31,929 nt of DNA from CAXSEF01 sp964236695 (GTDB taxonomy: Bacteria > Pseudomonadota > Alphaproteobacteria > Acetobacterales > Acetobacteraceae). The position numbers and the translations under genes were made by a program. The stretch is taken from assembly GCA_964236695.1 (NCBI GenBank), contig CAXSFU010000039.1, positions 1 to 31,929 of the forward strand. Direction: 5' to 3'. The notes beneath the pieces are model-generated. The model was not told the DNA's origin. It made no database searches and was given only the letters and a program-made list of their open reading frames with translations. Of the stretch, positions 16,443 to 24,800 are shown in pieces; the stretch's first letter is position 1; each line of letters begins with the position of its first letter.

Positions 16443-17303
16443 ATGACCAGCAGGAGCTTCGACGGCCAGGTGGTCCTGGTGACCGGCGCCGCGCGCGGCA
16501 TCGGCCGCGAGGTCGCGCTTGCCTTCGCCCTCGAGGGCGCGCACGTCGCCGGCCTCGACCTGGCCGGCCGCGCCAGCCCGGCGCAGGACTACGCGCTGCC
16601 GACGCGCGACGACCTGGCGGAGACGGGCCGGCTGGTCGAGGCAGAGGGCGCGCGCTTCCTGCCGCTCGTGGCCGACCTGCGCGACCTGCCGGCCCTGCGC
16701 GAGGCCTGCGCGCGCACCGAGCGAGAGCTGGGCCCGATCGCGGTGCTCGCCGCTGTCGCCGGCATCCAGACCTTCCGGCCGTTGCTGGAGATGGAGGACG
16801 CCGACTGGCACGACCAGATCGACGTCAACCTGACCGGCACCGCCAACACCCTGCGCGCGGTGGCGCCGCTGATGGCCGGGCGCAGGGCAGGGCGGATCAT
16901 CGTCACCTCGTCCACCCAGGGCCGCCACGGCATGCGCGACGGCAGCGCCTACTCCGCGTCGAAGTGGGGCCTGTTCGGGCTGATGAAGTCCGCGGCGCTG
17001 GAACTGGGCGAGTTCGGCATCACCGTGAACGCCGTGGTGCCCGGCCTGATCGACACGCCGCTCACCCGCCACCGCTCGCGCTATGCCCAGGCGCTCAGGG
17101 AGGCGAAGGGCAAGGTGCCAGACGGCGACCTGGAGCAGCAGGTCGAGCAGGCCAAGTCCGCGAGCACCCCGCTCGGCGTGCCCTGGGTGCGGCCGCAGGA
17201 CGTCGCCCCCGCCTATGTGTTCCTCGCCTCTGCGGCGGCGCGCATGGTCACGGGCACCTCGCTCGACGTCACCGGCGGCGACAGCGCGCACCTGCCGGAC
17301 TGA
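16443..17303 (+). CDS. SDR oxidoreductase of the mycofactocin-associated type
   Basis: A 286-residue short-chain dehydrogenase. The cofactor loop TGAARGIG is at 14-21, the catalytic set is Ser156/157, Tyr170 and Lys174 (SAYSASK), and the tail PWVRPQDVAPAYVFLASAAA followed by a MVTGTSLDVTGG strand is typical. Between the second and third strands there is an insertion (about 42-70) containing YALPTRDDLAETGRLVEAEG. This 'DLAET.RLVE' insertion and the PWV.P.D.. signature are the marks of the mycofactocin-coupled SDR group (TIGR03971-like), in which NAD is bound so tightly that an external redox partner is needed. That is known of the family; that this protein behaves so is inferred. The usual N-A-G is V-A-G here. 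ATG 16443 follows AGGAG at 16431-16435. No mycofactocin biosynthesis gene is in the window. Substrate unknown, probably a secondary alcohol. Confidence 0.85.
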   Translation: MTSRSFDGQVVLVTGAARGIGREVALAFALEGAHVAGLDLAGRASPAQDYALPTRDDLAETGRLVEAEGARFLPLVADLRDLPALREACARTERELGPIAVLAAVAGIQTFRPLLEMEDADWHDQIDVNLTGTANTLRAVAPLMAGRRAGRIIVTSSTQGRHGMRDGSAYSASKWGLFGLMKSAALELGEFGITVNAVVPGLIDTPLTRHRSRYAQALREAKGKVPDGDLEQQVEQAKSASTPLGVPWVRPQDVAPAYVFLASAAARMVTGTSLDVTGGDSAHLPD

Positions 17304-17379
17304 CGGTTTCCTGCAACCAGAAGTTGTGGCATGCTGCCGGCAGGCCGCTGGCGTGGCAGACCCATGCTGCAGGTCGGCC

Positions 17380-17405
17380 CTGGGCGGGCGGGTTCGCCCG
17401 TCCAG
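17380..17405 (+). terminator. possible terminator after the SDR gene
   Basis: CTGGGCGGGCG (17380-17390) pairs with CGCCCGTCCAG (17395-17405) with one wobble over a GGTT loop, 77 nt after the stop. The stem is strong but no T-run follows, so factor-independent termination is uncertain. Confidence 0.35.
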
Positions 17406-17479
17406 GCTGCCACTCCCCGATGCCGTTGCTGCCGGGTGTTCACCCTGTCCTCCCTGCTCGAGGCTTTGCCCGCGCGCTG

Positions 17480-17726
17480 ATGCCAACGGCCGAAAATCCT
17501 GACCTGTCGAAGCGAGCAAGGCTGGGCTCTGCCCAGACCCGCCAGGCGGAGGTGGCCAAAGGTTCCGACGATCCGCTTTGATCGTTGGAAAGGCCACCGC
17601 AGGAAGCCGCCCCTGGACCGGCTTGACTTGAGCAAGGGGTTCCAAGGGCCCCGCCCTTGGCGGGGTCCAGGGGCAGAGCCCCTGGCCTTCCTATCCTGAT
17701 CGGTCAGAGCAACCGGCTGTTGGTAT
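17480..17726. repeat. R1: palindromic mosaic element with terminal inverted repeats
   Basis: The ends ATGCCAACGGCCGA (17480-) and, on the other strand, ATACCAACAGCCGG (ending 17726) are inverted repeats, followed inward by a second shared block TGACC(T/G)(G/A)TC. The core is a set of hairpins: GGGCTCTGCCC, CCAAGGGC/GCCCTTGG and CCAGGGGC/GCCCCTGG. It is the reverse complement of R2 over most of its length, apart from an extra ~60-bp stretch (about 17550-17605). It sits between two convergent genes, where it may also stop transcription. Confidence 0.7.
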
Positions 17727-17761
17727 GAGGCAGGACACGCACGGCCGGGGGCGCGCCGGGG

Positions 17762-19438
17762 TCAGGGCTTGCCGCGGCTGGTTGCCGGCGAAGCCCGGGG
17801 CAGGGCCTCGACCCCGCCTGCCTGCGGCTGTGCTGCCTCGTGCCCCGCCAGCCCGCCGAGCGCGCCCCTTGCGTTGCCCGACATCCGGTTGCTCGCGTCG
17901 ATCCTCACGCCATGCGCCTCCGACCCCGGCTGCAGCTGCACCCCAAAGGTCTGCGTCGGCGTGGCCTGGTCATCGCCCGCCACGTTGTCGCGCACCACCA
18001 CGTCCGAGACCGGCGGGTCGCCGGTCCGCGCGGTGCGCCCGCCGGCCAGGAACAGGCCGGCCTGCGACGCGCCCTCCGGCCGCAGCCCGTTGCGGTGGTT
18101 GTCGAGCAGGGTGTTGCCGACGATCTCCGCCCCCGCGCCGGACGCGAACGAGACGCCGCTGCCGCCGGAGCCGCGCACCCTGTTGCCGCGCACCGTCGCG
18201 TCGCCGACCCGATACAGGTCGATTCCGTTGCCGGCGCTGCCCAGCGCGACGTTGTTCGCGACCTCGACGCCCTGGCTGGACGCGCCGTAGAGGCAGGCGC
18301 CCGCCACGCCGCGGGCGTCGCCAGGGCCGCCCGCCGACTCGCAGCGGTTGTCGTCCGCCCTGAAATCGGACTGGTTGCTGAACGAGAGCGCGTCCAGTCC
18401 GGAGCGGACGAACAGGTTGCCGGTGGCGAAGTTGCCCCTGTTGCGCGACACCGTGAGCCGTGCCCCCGCGCGCAGCGGCGCCAGGCTGGCCCGGTCCAGC
18501 GTCAGCCGACCCGGCGACAGGGCACGCACCACCGTGCCGGTCGCCAGGGCGTCGCCCGACACCAGGTCGCCCGCCGCCATCCCAGCGACGCTGTCGAGCG
18601 CGACCTCGGCGCCCGCCGCGGGTTGCGCCGCCGCCACGTGCGCCTCCAGCCCGCAGCAGAACGCGACCGCCTGGTGCTGGTCCGCGCCGTGCCCGCTGGC
18701 ACGGTAGGCGACGCCCACGTCGGCGAGGCGCGAGCCGCGCACGCCGCTGCGGCTGGTGCGGGAGAACATCAGGCCGATGCCGCACGTGCCGGCCACCGAC
18801 ACCGTGTCGAACACCACGCCGGCGGAGTCGTACACCGTGGCCACGCTGGCCGCCGATCCCGGCGCCGCAAGCCCGCCGTCGAAGCCCAACCCCTGCACCA
18901 GCACGTCCGACACCCCGGACGCCGAGAACAGCAGCGGATTCGCCGTGCTGCCCGCCACCGGCCGCAGCGTCATGCTGCCGGGCCGGGCGCGGTAGGTGAC
19001 GCCGGAGCGCGCCACCAGCGCCCGCGAGGTCAGGCACGGCCGCGGCGCCGGCGGGAACTCCACGACCTGCCCCGCCGTCGCCGCGGCCGCGATCGCGCCC
19101 AGCGCCGCGGCGTTGTCGGTGGCTCCGTCGCACACCAGGCCGAGGCGCCCCGCGTCGACCGTGGCCACGTCCGTGCCGCCCGCCGCGCCGGCCAGCAGCA
19201 GGAGGCTCCCAGCCGCCAGGCAGGCGAGCGGGGCCGGGCTCTGCCGCGACCTGTGGGTGGCTAAACACCAACGGCTGATTGCCCTGACCGGTCGGGACAG
19301 GAAGGCCAGGGGCTCTGCCCCTGGACCCCGCCAAAGGCCGAGCCTTTGGAATCCAGTACTTAAGTCAAGCCGGTCCAGGGGCGGCTCGCCCCTGGCGGGT
19401 CTGGGCAGAGCCCAGCCTTGCTTCCCTAGACAGGTCAA
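17762..19438 (-). CDS. exported right-handed beta-helix protein; 5' end inside R2
   Basis: Pectate-lyase-type beta-helix protein. After a hydrophobic leader (LACLAAGSLLLLAGAAGG, ~70-88) comes LVCDGATDNAAALGAIAAAA, a close match to the Pectate_lyase_3 entry motif, then many short beta-helix turns (ASGVSDVLVQGLGFDGG, VANNVALGSAGNGIDLYRVG, VRGNRVRGSGGSGVSF, IVGNTLLDNHRNGL). Such proteins bind, cleave or epimerise polysaccharides at the surface; no catalytic residues can be assigned. The 5' end is odd: no ATG, GTG or TTG lies near the leader in frame, and the only upstream start (19438) is inside R2, giving 58 residues translated from repeat DNA. Either the gene now starts in the repeat, or its native start was lost on insertion. 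About 490 residues after the leader are protein-like. Two inverted elements, R1 and R2, bracket it. The C-terminus is Ala/Gly/Pro-rich. Confidence 0.72.
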   Translation of the reverse strand: MTCLGKQGWALPRPARGEPPLDRLDLSTGFQRLGLWRGPGAEPLAFLSRPVRAISRWCLATHRSRQSPAPLACLAAGSLLLLAGAAGGTDVATVDAGRLGLVCDGATDNAAALGAIAAAATAGQVVEFPPAPRPCLTSRALVARSGVTYRARPGSMTLRPVAGSTANPLLFSASGVSDVLVQGLGFDGGLAAPGSAASVATVYDSAGVVFDTVSVAGTCGIGLMFSRTSRSGVRGSRLADVGVAYRASGHGADQHQAVAFCCGLEAHVAAAQPAAGAEVALDSVAGMAAGDLVSGDALATGTVVRALSPGRLTLDRASLAPLRAGARLTVSRNRGNFATGNLFVRSGLDALSFSNQSDFRADDNRCESAGGPGDARGVAGACLYGASSQGVEVANNVALGSAGNGIDLYRVGDATVRGNRVRGSGGSGVSFASGAGAEIVGNTLLDNHRNGLRPEGASQAGLFLAGGRTARTGDPPVSDVVVRDNVAGDDQATPTQTFGVQLQPGSEAHGVRIDASNRMSGNARGALGGLAGHEAAQPQAGGVEALPRASPATSRGKP

Positions 19439-19457
19439 GACCTTCGGCCGTTGGTAT
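19265..19457. repeat. R2: inverted partner of R1
   Basis: Ends: ACACCAACGGCTGA from 19265, and on the other strand ATACCAACGGCCGA from 19457, each followed inward by a TGACC block. Core hairpins: CCAGGGGC/GCCCCTGG, CCAAAGGC/GCCTTTGG, a CTTAAG near the centre (19359-19364), then CCAGGGGC/GCCCCTGG-like and GGGCAGAGCCC. It overlaps the 5' end of the beta-helix reading frame and stands in the divergent gap before the gene at 19601, so it is not simply a terminator. Confidence 0.7.
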
Positions 19458-19600
19458 AAGGGCGCCGGGGCGCCGGGGCGCCGTCCTGCCGGGCGGGGGA
19501 GGCCTGCCGGCCTGCCTGCCCGCCCGGTTCGCCGGGGTCACCCGCCATTGCCGCACCTCCTCTCAGTGCATAGGCTCGCCGCGCAACCGGAGGATGCAGC

Positions 19601-20461
19601 GTGCGGATCGCCGCCCTGACGATGACCTGGAACGAGGCGTACTTTCTGCCGATCTGGCTGCGCCACTACGCCCGCCAGCTCGGCGCCGCGAACTGCTTCG
19701 TGATCGACCACGGCTCGGACGACGGCAGCACCGACCAGCTCGGCGAGGCCAGCCGGATCCGCATGCCGCGCACCCCGCTCGACGAGACCAGGCGCGCGGA
19801 CTGCGTGAGCCACGTCGCCGCCGGGCTGCTGGCCTACTACGACGTGGTGTTCCACACCGACGTCGACGAGCTGCTGGTCGCCGACCCGCTGGTGGCCAGC
19901 GGCCTTGCGGAGTTCTGCGTGCGCTGCACGCTGCCGGTGGTCACGGCGATCGGCCTGGACGTGAACCACGCGCCGCGCTCCGAGCCGGACATCGACGCCT
20001 CGCGCCCGATCAGCCTGCAGCGCGGCTGGGTCCGCTTCGTCAGCCCGATGTGCAAGCCGGTGATGATCCGCCGCCCCGTGCGCTGGCAGCCCGGCTTCCA
20101 CAGCGCGGACGCGGAGATACGCTTCGACCGGCTGTTCAACTTCCACCTGCGCCGCCACGACCTGCAGCACGGCCTGCGTCGGCTGGCCAAGACCCGCGCC
20201 ATGGCCCGCGCCCACCCCGGCGTCAACGAGCACCAGGCGATCGGCGACGAGCAGTTCACCAACGACTTCCTGTACGGCGTCGGCCACCTGCCGTCGCGCA
20301 CCGACGTCAGCCTCGACCCGTCGGAGTCGCCGCTGTGCGGGTGGCTGCAGCGGATCGAGCACGAGCAGCACGCGCGGGGGGCGGAGTTCTACCGGCTCGA
20401 CCTCGGCCTCGTCGCCGAGGAGTTCTGGCGCATCCCGGAACGGTTCGCCGGGAGCTTCTGA
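19601..20461 (+). CDS. GT2-type glycosyltransferase (Glyco_tranf_2_4-like)
   Basis: A 286-residue protein: MRIAALTMTWNEAYFLPIWL at the N-terminus, then FVIDHGSDDGSTDQL (~34-48) as the nucleotide-binding strand, and VVFHTDVDELLV (~83-94) supplying the D-x-D metal site. The remainder (RGWVRFVSPMCKPVMIRRPV, then FNFHLRRHD) fits the PF13704-like group of small GT2 transferases. GTG 19601 is chosen because GGAGG (19589-19593) lies 7 nt upstream; the ATG at 19594 is out of frame. It starts about 140 nt after R2 and is followed by R3. It stands alone on the forward strand between two reverse-strand genes. Donor and acceptor unknown; probably adds one sugar to a surface glycan. Confidence 0.82.
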   Translation: MRIAALTMTWNEAYFLPIWLRHYARQLGAANCFVIDHGSDDGSTDQLGEASRIRMPRTPLDETRRADCVSHVAAGLLAYYDVVFHTDVDELLVADPLVASGLAEFCVRCTLPVVTAIGLDVNHAPRSEPDIDASRPISLQRGWVRFVSPMCKPVMIRRPVRWQPGFHSADAEIRFDRLFNFHLRRHDLQHGLRRLAKTRAMARAHPGVNEHQAIGDEQFTNDFLYGVGHLPSRTDVSLDPSESPLCGWLQRIEHEQHARGAEFYRLDLGLVAEEFWRIPERFAGSF

Positions 20462-20470
20462 GACAGACAG

Positions 20471-20610
20471 GCAAGGTCGGGCCCAGCCCGAACCCGCCAA
20501 AGGGCCTAGCCCTTTGGAAACTCTGGACTTAAGAAGCGGACTCCAAAGGCTCGCCTTTGGCGGGGTCCCCGCTTCAAGGCATGGGGGGCAGAGCCCCTGG
20601 CCTTCCTTCC
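20471..20610. repeat. R3: palindromic mosaic element (core only)
   Basis: Same core as R1/R2 without the ACCAACGGC ends: GCCCAGCCCGAACCCGCC, CCAAAGGGC/GCCCTTTGG (20497-20515), CTTAAG (20528-20533), CCAAAGGC/GCCTTTGG (20543-20560), then GGGGCAGAGCCCC. It lies between convergent genes, right after the stop at 20461. Confidence 0.65.
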
Positions 20611-20636
20611 TGGCGGCTGCCCCCGCGGCCACGGAG

Positions 20637-21800
20637 CTAGCGTCGGCCACGCGGCGCCTTCGTCCGGACCGCCTCCGCCGTCGCGGGTGGCGCTTCCACC
20701 GGCGCTGCCGGCGCACGGGGCGCGACCACGATCCGCAGGGCTTCCAGGAACGCCGGCCCTGCCTGGCAGGCGGCACCGTCGCCCAGCGGTCCGACCTCGC
20801 CGCGGCCGACGAACGCCCCCCAGTAGCGGCAGTCGAGGCGCTCCGCCGCCGCGGCCACCAGGCGCACCCGGAAGCCCAGGATCGGCAGCGCCATGCCGCG
20901 GCTGCCGCAGAATCCGCCGCCCCTGGTCCACGGCGTGTTCCACTGGTCGCCGAGGATCGCCTGGTACTCGATCTCTTCCGCCGCCACGCCGTCCGCCGTC
21001 ACCGAGAAGCCTTCCACCGGCGCCCCGCTGCCCGCGCGTCCCGCCCAGCCCTGGGCATCGGCGAACAGGTCGCCCACCCCCTGCACGTGCGCCAGCAGCA
21101 CCACGCCGGTGCCGGCCGCCGGGGCGGGGCGGGGCGGGGCGGGCGCTGGCTTCGGCGCCACGGCTGCGACCGGCGCCGGGCCCGCCGCCGGCATGGCGGC
21201 GGCCGGCGTGGGCGCGACCTCCCGGGCGGCGGGTCCGGGCGCGGTCCGTCCCGGTGCGCCCGCCGCCTGCCCTGCCGCCGCCGCCCCCTGCGCCTCCGCC
21301 AGGCCCGCGGCCGTGCCCAGCGGGCGGACCCGCAGCTCCGGCGACGCCATGCCGCCGGCCGCCCTGTAGACCGTCAGCATTACCCGCGTGCGCCCGCCCA
21401 CCACGAGCACGAAGGCCGTGGCGCCCCCGGCCAGCCAGCCGCCCTCGGCCGCCCCGGACACGAACGCCTGGCCGGCGCCCGCCGACGCCGGCAGCGGCTC
21501 CAGCCGCACGCAGGGCAGGCGCAGGCCCACGTCCGTGGCCGCGGAGCGGGCCGACACCACGTCCACCGCGTACAGCCCGGGCTCGAACGCCAGGAACTGC
21601 CCCGTCACCTCCAGCCCTGCCTCCGCGTCCCGCACCGGGCGTGCGCCGGGGGCGGCTGCCGGAGCCTGCGCCGGCACATCCGCCACCGCGCGATCCACCC
21701 CTGGCCCGCCCGCCGCGGCGTCGCCGTGCCGCGGCCCGTCTGGCCGGGCGGTTCCGTTCCGGGGCCCGCGCGCCCGCGACCCGTCCTGTGCCATGTCCAT
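20637..21800 (-). CDS. protein with C-terminal triple Trp-rich repeat
   Basis: A 387-residue protein. Residues 1-~60 are low-complexity; ~60-170 may form a beta-sandwich (LEVTGQFLAFEPGLYAVDVV). A long Ala/Pro linker (~175-228) leads to a C-terminal part (~229-365) made of three related units: HVQGVGDLFADAQGWAG ... PVEGFSV, IEYQAILGDQWNTPW ... LPILGFRVRL, and LDCRYWGAFVGRG ... FLEALRIVV. The pattern (hydrophobic Y/H strand, a Gly/Trp turn, Gly-rich loop, then an 'hhEAhxh' strand) resembles the clostridial hydrophobic-W (ChW) repeat, a surface protein/carbohydrate-binding module; resemblance only. No signal peptide. Start ATG 21800 (ATG 21794 also possible) lies 7 nt after the preceding stop, so it is cotranscribed with the large GT gene. 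It may be a glycan-binding or enzyme-accessory protein. Confidence 0.66.
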   Translation of the reverse strand: MDMAQDGSRARGPRNGTARPDGPRHGDAAAGGPGVDRAVADVPAQAPAAAPGARPVRDAEAGLEVTGQFLAFEPGLYAVDVVSARSAATDVGLRLPCVRLEPLPASAGAGQAFVSGAAEGGWLAGGATAFVLVVGGRTRVMLTVYRAAGGMASPELRVRPLGTAAGLAEAQGAAAAGQAAGAPGRTAPGPAAREVAPTPAAAMPAAGPAPVAAVAPKPAPAPPRPAPAAGTGVVLLAHVQGVGDLFADAQGWAGRAGSGAPVEGFSVTADGVAAEEIEYQAILGDQWNTPWTRGGGFCGSRGMALPILGFRVRLVAAAAERLDCRYWGAFVGRGEVGPLGDGAACQAGPAFLEALRIVVAPRAPAAPVEAPPATAEAVRTKAPRGRR

Positions 21801-21807
21801 GCCCCGC

Positions 21808-24800
21808 TCAGCCCGTCCCGGCCATCCGGCGCGGCGCGTGGCCGGCGTCCAGCGCCGCGCGCAGCAGCGCGTCGTTGACCCGCGCCACAGGCAGCCCCGG
21901 CGGCAGCAGCAGCCCGTGCCCGGCGCGGCGGATGCGCTCGGCCTGCGCGCCCAGGGCGAACGCGGCCACCTGCAGCCCCGCCCGCCACAGCTCCGACAGC
22001 GCGTAGCACCAGGTTTCCGGCCACACCGACGGCACGAAGCCGAGCTGCGCCCGCTGCCGGCGCGCCAGGGCGGCGGCCTCGTGCTCCTCGTAGCGGCCGG
22101 TGACGAACGCCGGGCCGGCGTCCAGCAGCCGCGCGTCGTCCATGGTGTGGCCCGCCACCACGAAGCTCAGCGGCAGGCCGCGCCGCCCGGCGTCGCGCAC
22201 GCAGCCCAGCAGCACGTCGTAGCCCTTCTCCACCCCGATCGCCCCCATCACCAGGACCCGCACGCCCGCGGCTCCCATCGGCGCCCCGCCTCGCGCGCCC
22301 GCCTGCATCCCGTCCTCCCGGCTCGGGGCGGCCGCGCGCGGCGGCCCCGCGTCGTCCTCCCAGGGCGCCACCACCGCGGCCACGCCCGGGAACTGCCGCG
22401 CGATGCGCTGCGCCGTGTCGGCCGAGGGGACCACCACCCGACGCGCCGCGCGCAGCATCCGCCCCGAGCGTTCCCGCAGCGCCGCCACCGCGATGCGCTC
22501 GTCGAGCCGGCTGCCGAGGTCGGCCACGCAGTCCTCGCACACCAGCTCGTCCACCGGTTCGCCGCAGTAGCGACGGTCCGCGCCGCACAGCGACACCCGC
22601 GGGCACCAGGCCGCGTAGTCGTGCACCACCACGTCGCACGGCACGCCCAGCCGCTCCGCGAGCCCCGCGACCTCGGGCGCGTGCCCCAGCAGGTGGTGCA
22701 GCTCCACCCGCCGCACCCGGTCGCCGCCGAGCAGCCGCGCCAGCGCCGCCATCCCCGCGGGCATCGCGAAGTCCAGGTCGGCGAAGCGGTCGTCCGCCCC
22801 GTCCGACACGCTGCACGCCGCGCCGCCGCCCGCCCCCGGCGCCGCCGCGTCGTGCCGTGCGGCCTCGTTGCGCGGGCCGCTCCTGCGCGCACGGTCCGGG
22901 TCCGCCCGGTGAGCGTCCGTTCGGTGCGCGTCCGTCCGGTGTGCGTCCGCGCCGGCCCCGTCCGGGCCGCCCCGGGTCGCCGCCGCCCGTGCCCGTCCCG
23001 GCGCGGCGGGACGCAGCACCACAGCACGCAGCCCGTCGCCCCGGATCGCCGCCACCCGCTCGCGCAGGTGGCGCTCGACGCCGCCGCCGAGCCCGTGCGT
23101 CACCAGCACCACCGCGCCCTGACGCCGCCCCGCCGCCCAGCGCAGCCGGTCCACCCTGCGCCGCGCCGGCGCCAGCGGGTCCGACGCCTCGAACCGCGCC
23201 ACCAGCGCGTCGTAGCCGGGGTGCAGCCGGTTCAGCAGCGCCATGTTGCGCGCCATCAGATGGGCGCGCGCCGGCCCGAACGAGCGTCCGCCGCGATGGG
23301 CCACGAACACGCCCGTCGCCGCCACGTGGCGCCATCCCAGGGCCGCCGCGCGTAGGGAGAAGTCGTTCTCCTCGCCGTAGCCCTGCGCGAAGACGTCCTC
23401 GCGCAGCAGCCCGGCCTCGGCCAGGCAGTCGTGGCGCAGCATCATGCAGAAGCCGACCCCGGTCGGCAGCGCCACCGTTCCAGAGCCGTTCGCCGCCCGG
23501 AACAGCGCGTCGAGCCGCTCCACCCGCGCGACATCCCCGGCCGGGCCCGCCCCCGGCCGGTCCGCGTCGCCGGCGCCCGCGGCGTCGCCGGCCGCGTAGG
23601 ACAGGATCGAGCCGTCGTCGGTCATCGGCGTGGCGCTGCCGATGTCGGCCGCACCGTACGCCGCCGCCGCCAGCCGCCCGAGCCATCCCGGCGGCAGCAG
23701 GGTGTCCGGGTTGAGCAGCACGACGTCGCGCGGCCCGTCCCCGGCGGCGTGGCGCAGCCCGGTGTTCGCCGCCGCCGGGAAGCCCCGGTTCCCCGCGTGG
23801 CGCAGCAGCACGATGTCGCCGCGCCCCGCCGCCGCCGCCAGCGCGCCGCGCAGCGCCGGGTCGGGGGAGGCGTCGTCGACCACCACGATCCGCCCGTCCG
23901 GCGGGCGCGGACCGGACGCGCGGTCGCGCAGCAGGCTCGCCAGGCAGGCGGTGAAGTCCGCCTCGCCCCGGTGCACCGGCATCACGACGTCGACCGCGCG
24001 CCGCGCCGGCACCGCGCGCGCCGACGCGGCAGCGCCGCCCGGCGCGCCGGCGCCCGGGACGGCGCCGCCTGCCGGCATCCACGGCCCGGCCCGCCGTTCC
24101 GGTCCTGCCGCGAGCGGGCTGCCGGCCAGCTCCGTGCTGTCCGCCCCCGCGACCCTGATCGTGTCCGCCCCCGCCAGGAGCCGCGCCGCCACGCGGAACC
24201 CGCGTCGCCGCTCCGCCCCGTCGCCGTCGCCGTGCTCCGCCGTCGCCCTGAGCCGGATCACGCGCGTCCCGCCCGCCCCGTCGCGCACGCGCACCTCCAG
24301 GACCGGCGCGCGGTCCGGGTCGCCCGGCAGCCAGGCCCATCCGGTCAGCGACCCGTCCGACGCCAGCCAGGCCGCGCCGCGGGTGCGCCGCACCGCCGTC
24401 AGGTCGACCCCGCTGCCCAGCAGCGCCCGTCCGCCGCAGGTCGCCGTCACCACGCCCCCCCGTCCGGGCGCGAGCATTTTTCCCCGCGGCGTATCGTCCG
24501 CGGCGACGACGCCGGCCGGCAGCCCGTCCACGGCGAGCTCGACCCTGCCCGCGCGCATCCCGGCCGGCGCCGGGGGCACGGCCTCGCCGGCGCCGGGGTG
24601 CGCGCAGACCAGCAGCCGCCCGCGGCTGTCGGCTCCGATCCAGCCCGGCGCCGCGGCCGCGCGCGCCACGTCGCCGGCGAGGCGCGCGAACGCCGCGCCG
24701 GGAGGCGGCGCCATGGCCAGGAGCAGTCGCCCGAGCTGGCGCGCCGCCGCCTCCGCCGCGCCCAGGCGACGCTCCGCCAGCACCAGCGCCACCCGCGCGT

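Larger units (their letters stand above)
17304..17761. other. convergent intergenic region with hairpin and R1
   Basis: 458 bp between the end of the SDR gene and the 3' end of the reverse-strand beta-helix gene. It contains a GC-rich hairpin at 17380-17405 and the full R1 palindromic element at 17480-17726. No coding region is supported. Confidence 0.6.

Noticed and set aside
17480..17726. R1 as an ordinary intrinsic terminator
   Set aside because: No T-run follows its hairpins, and sister copies also occur in divergent and same-strand gaps.
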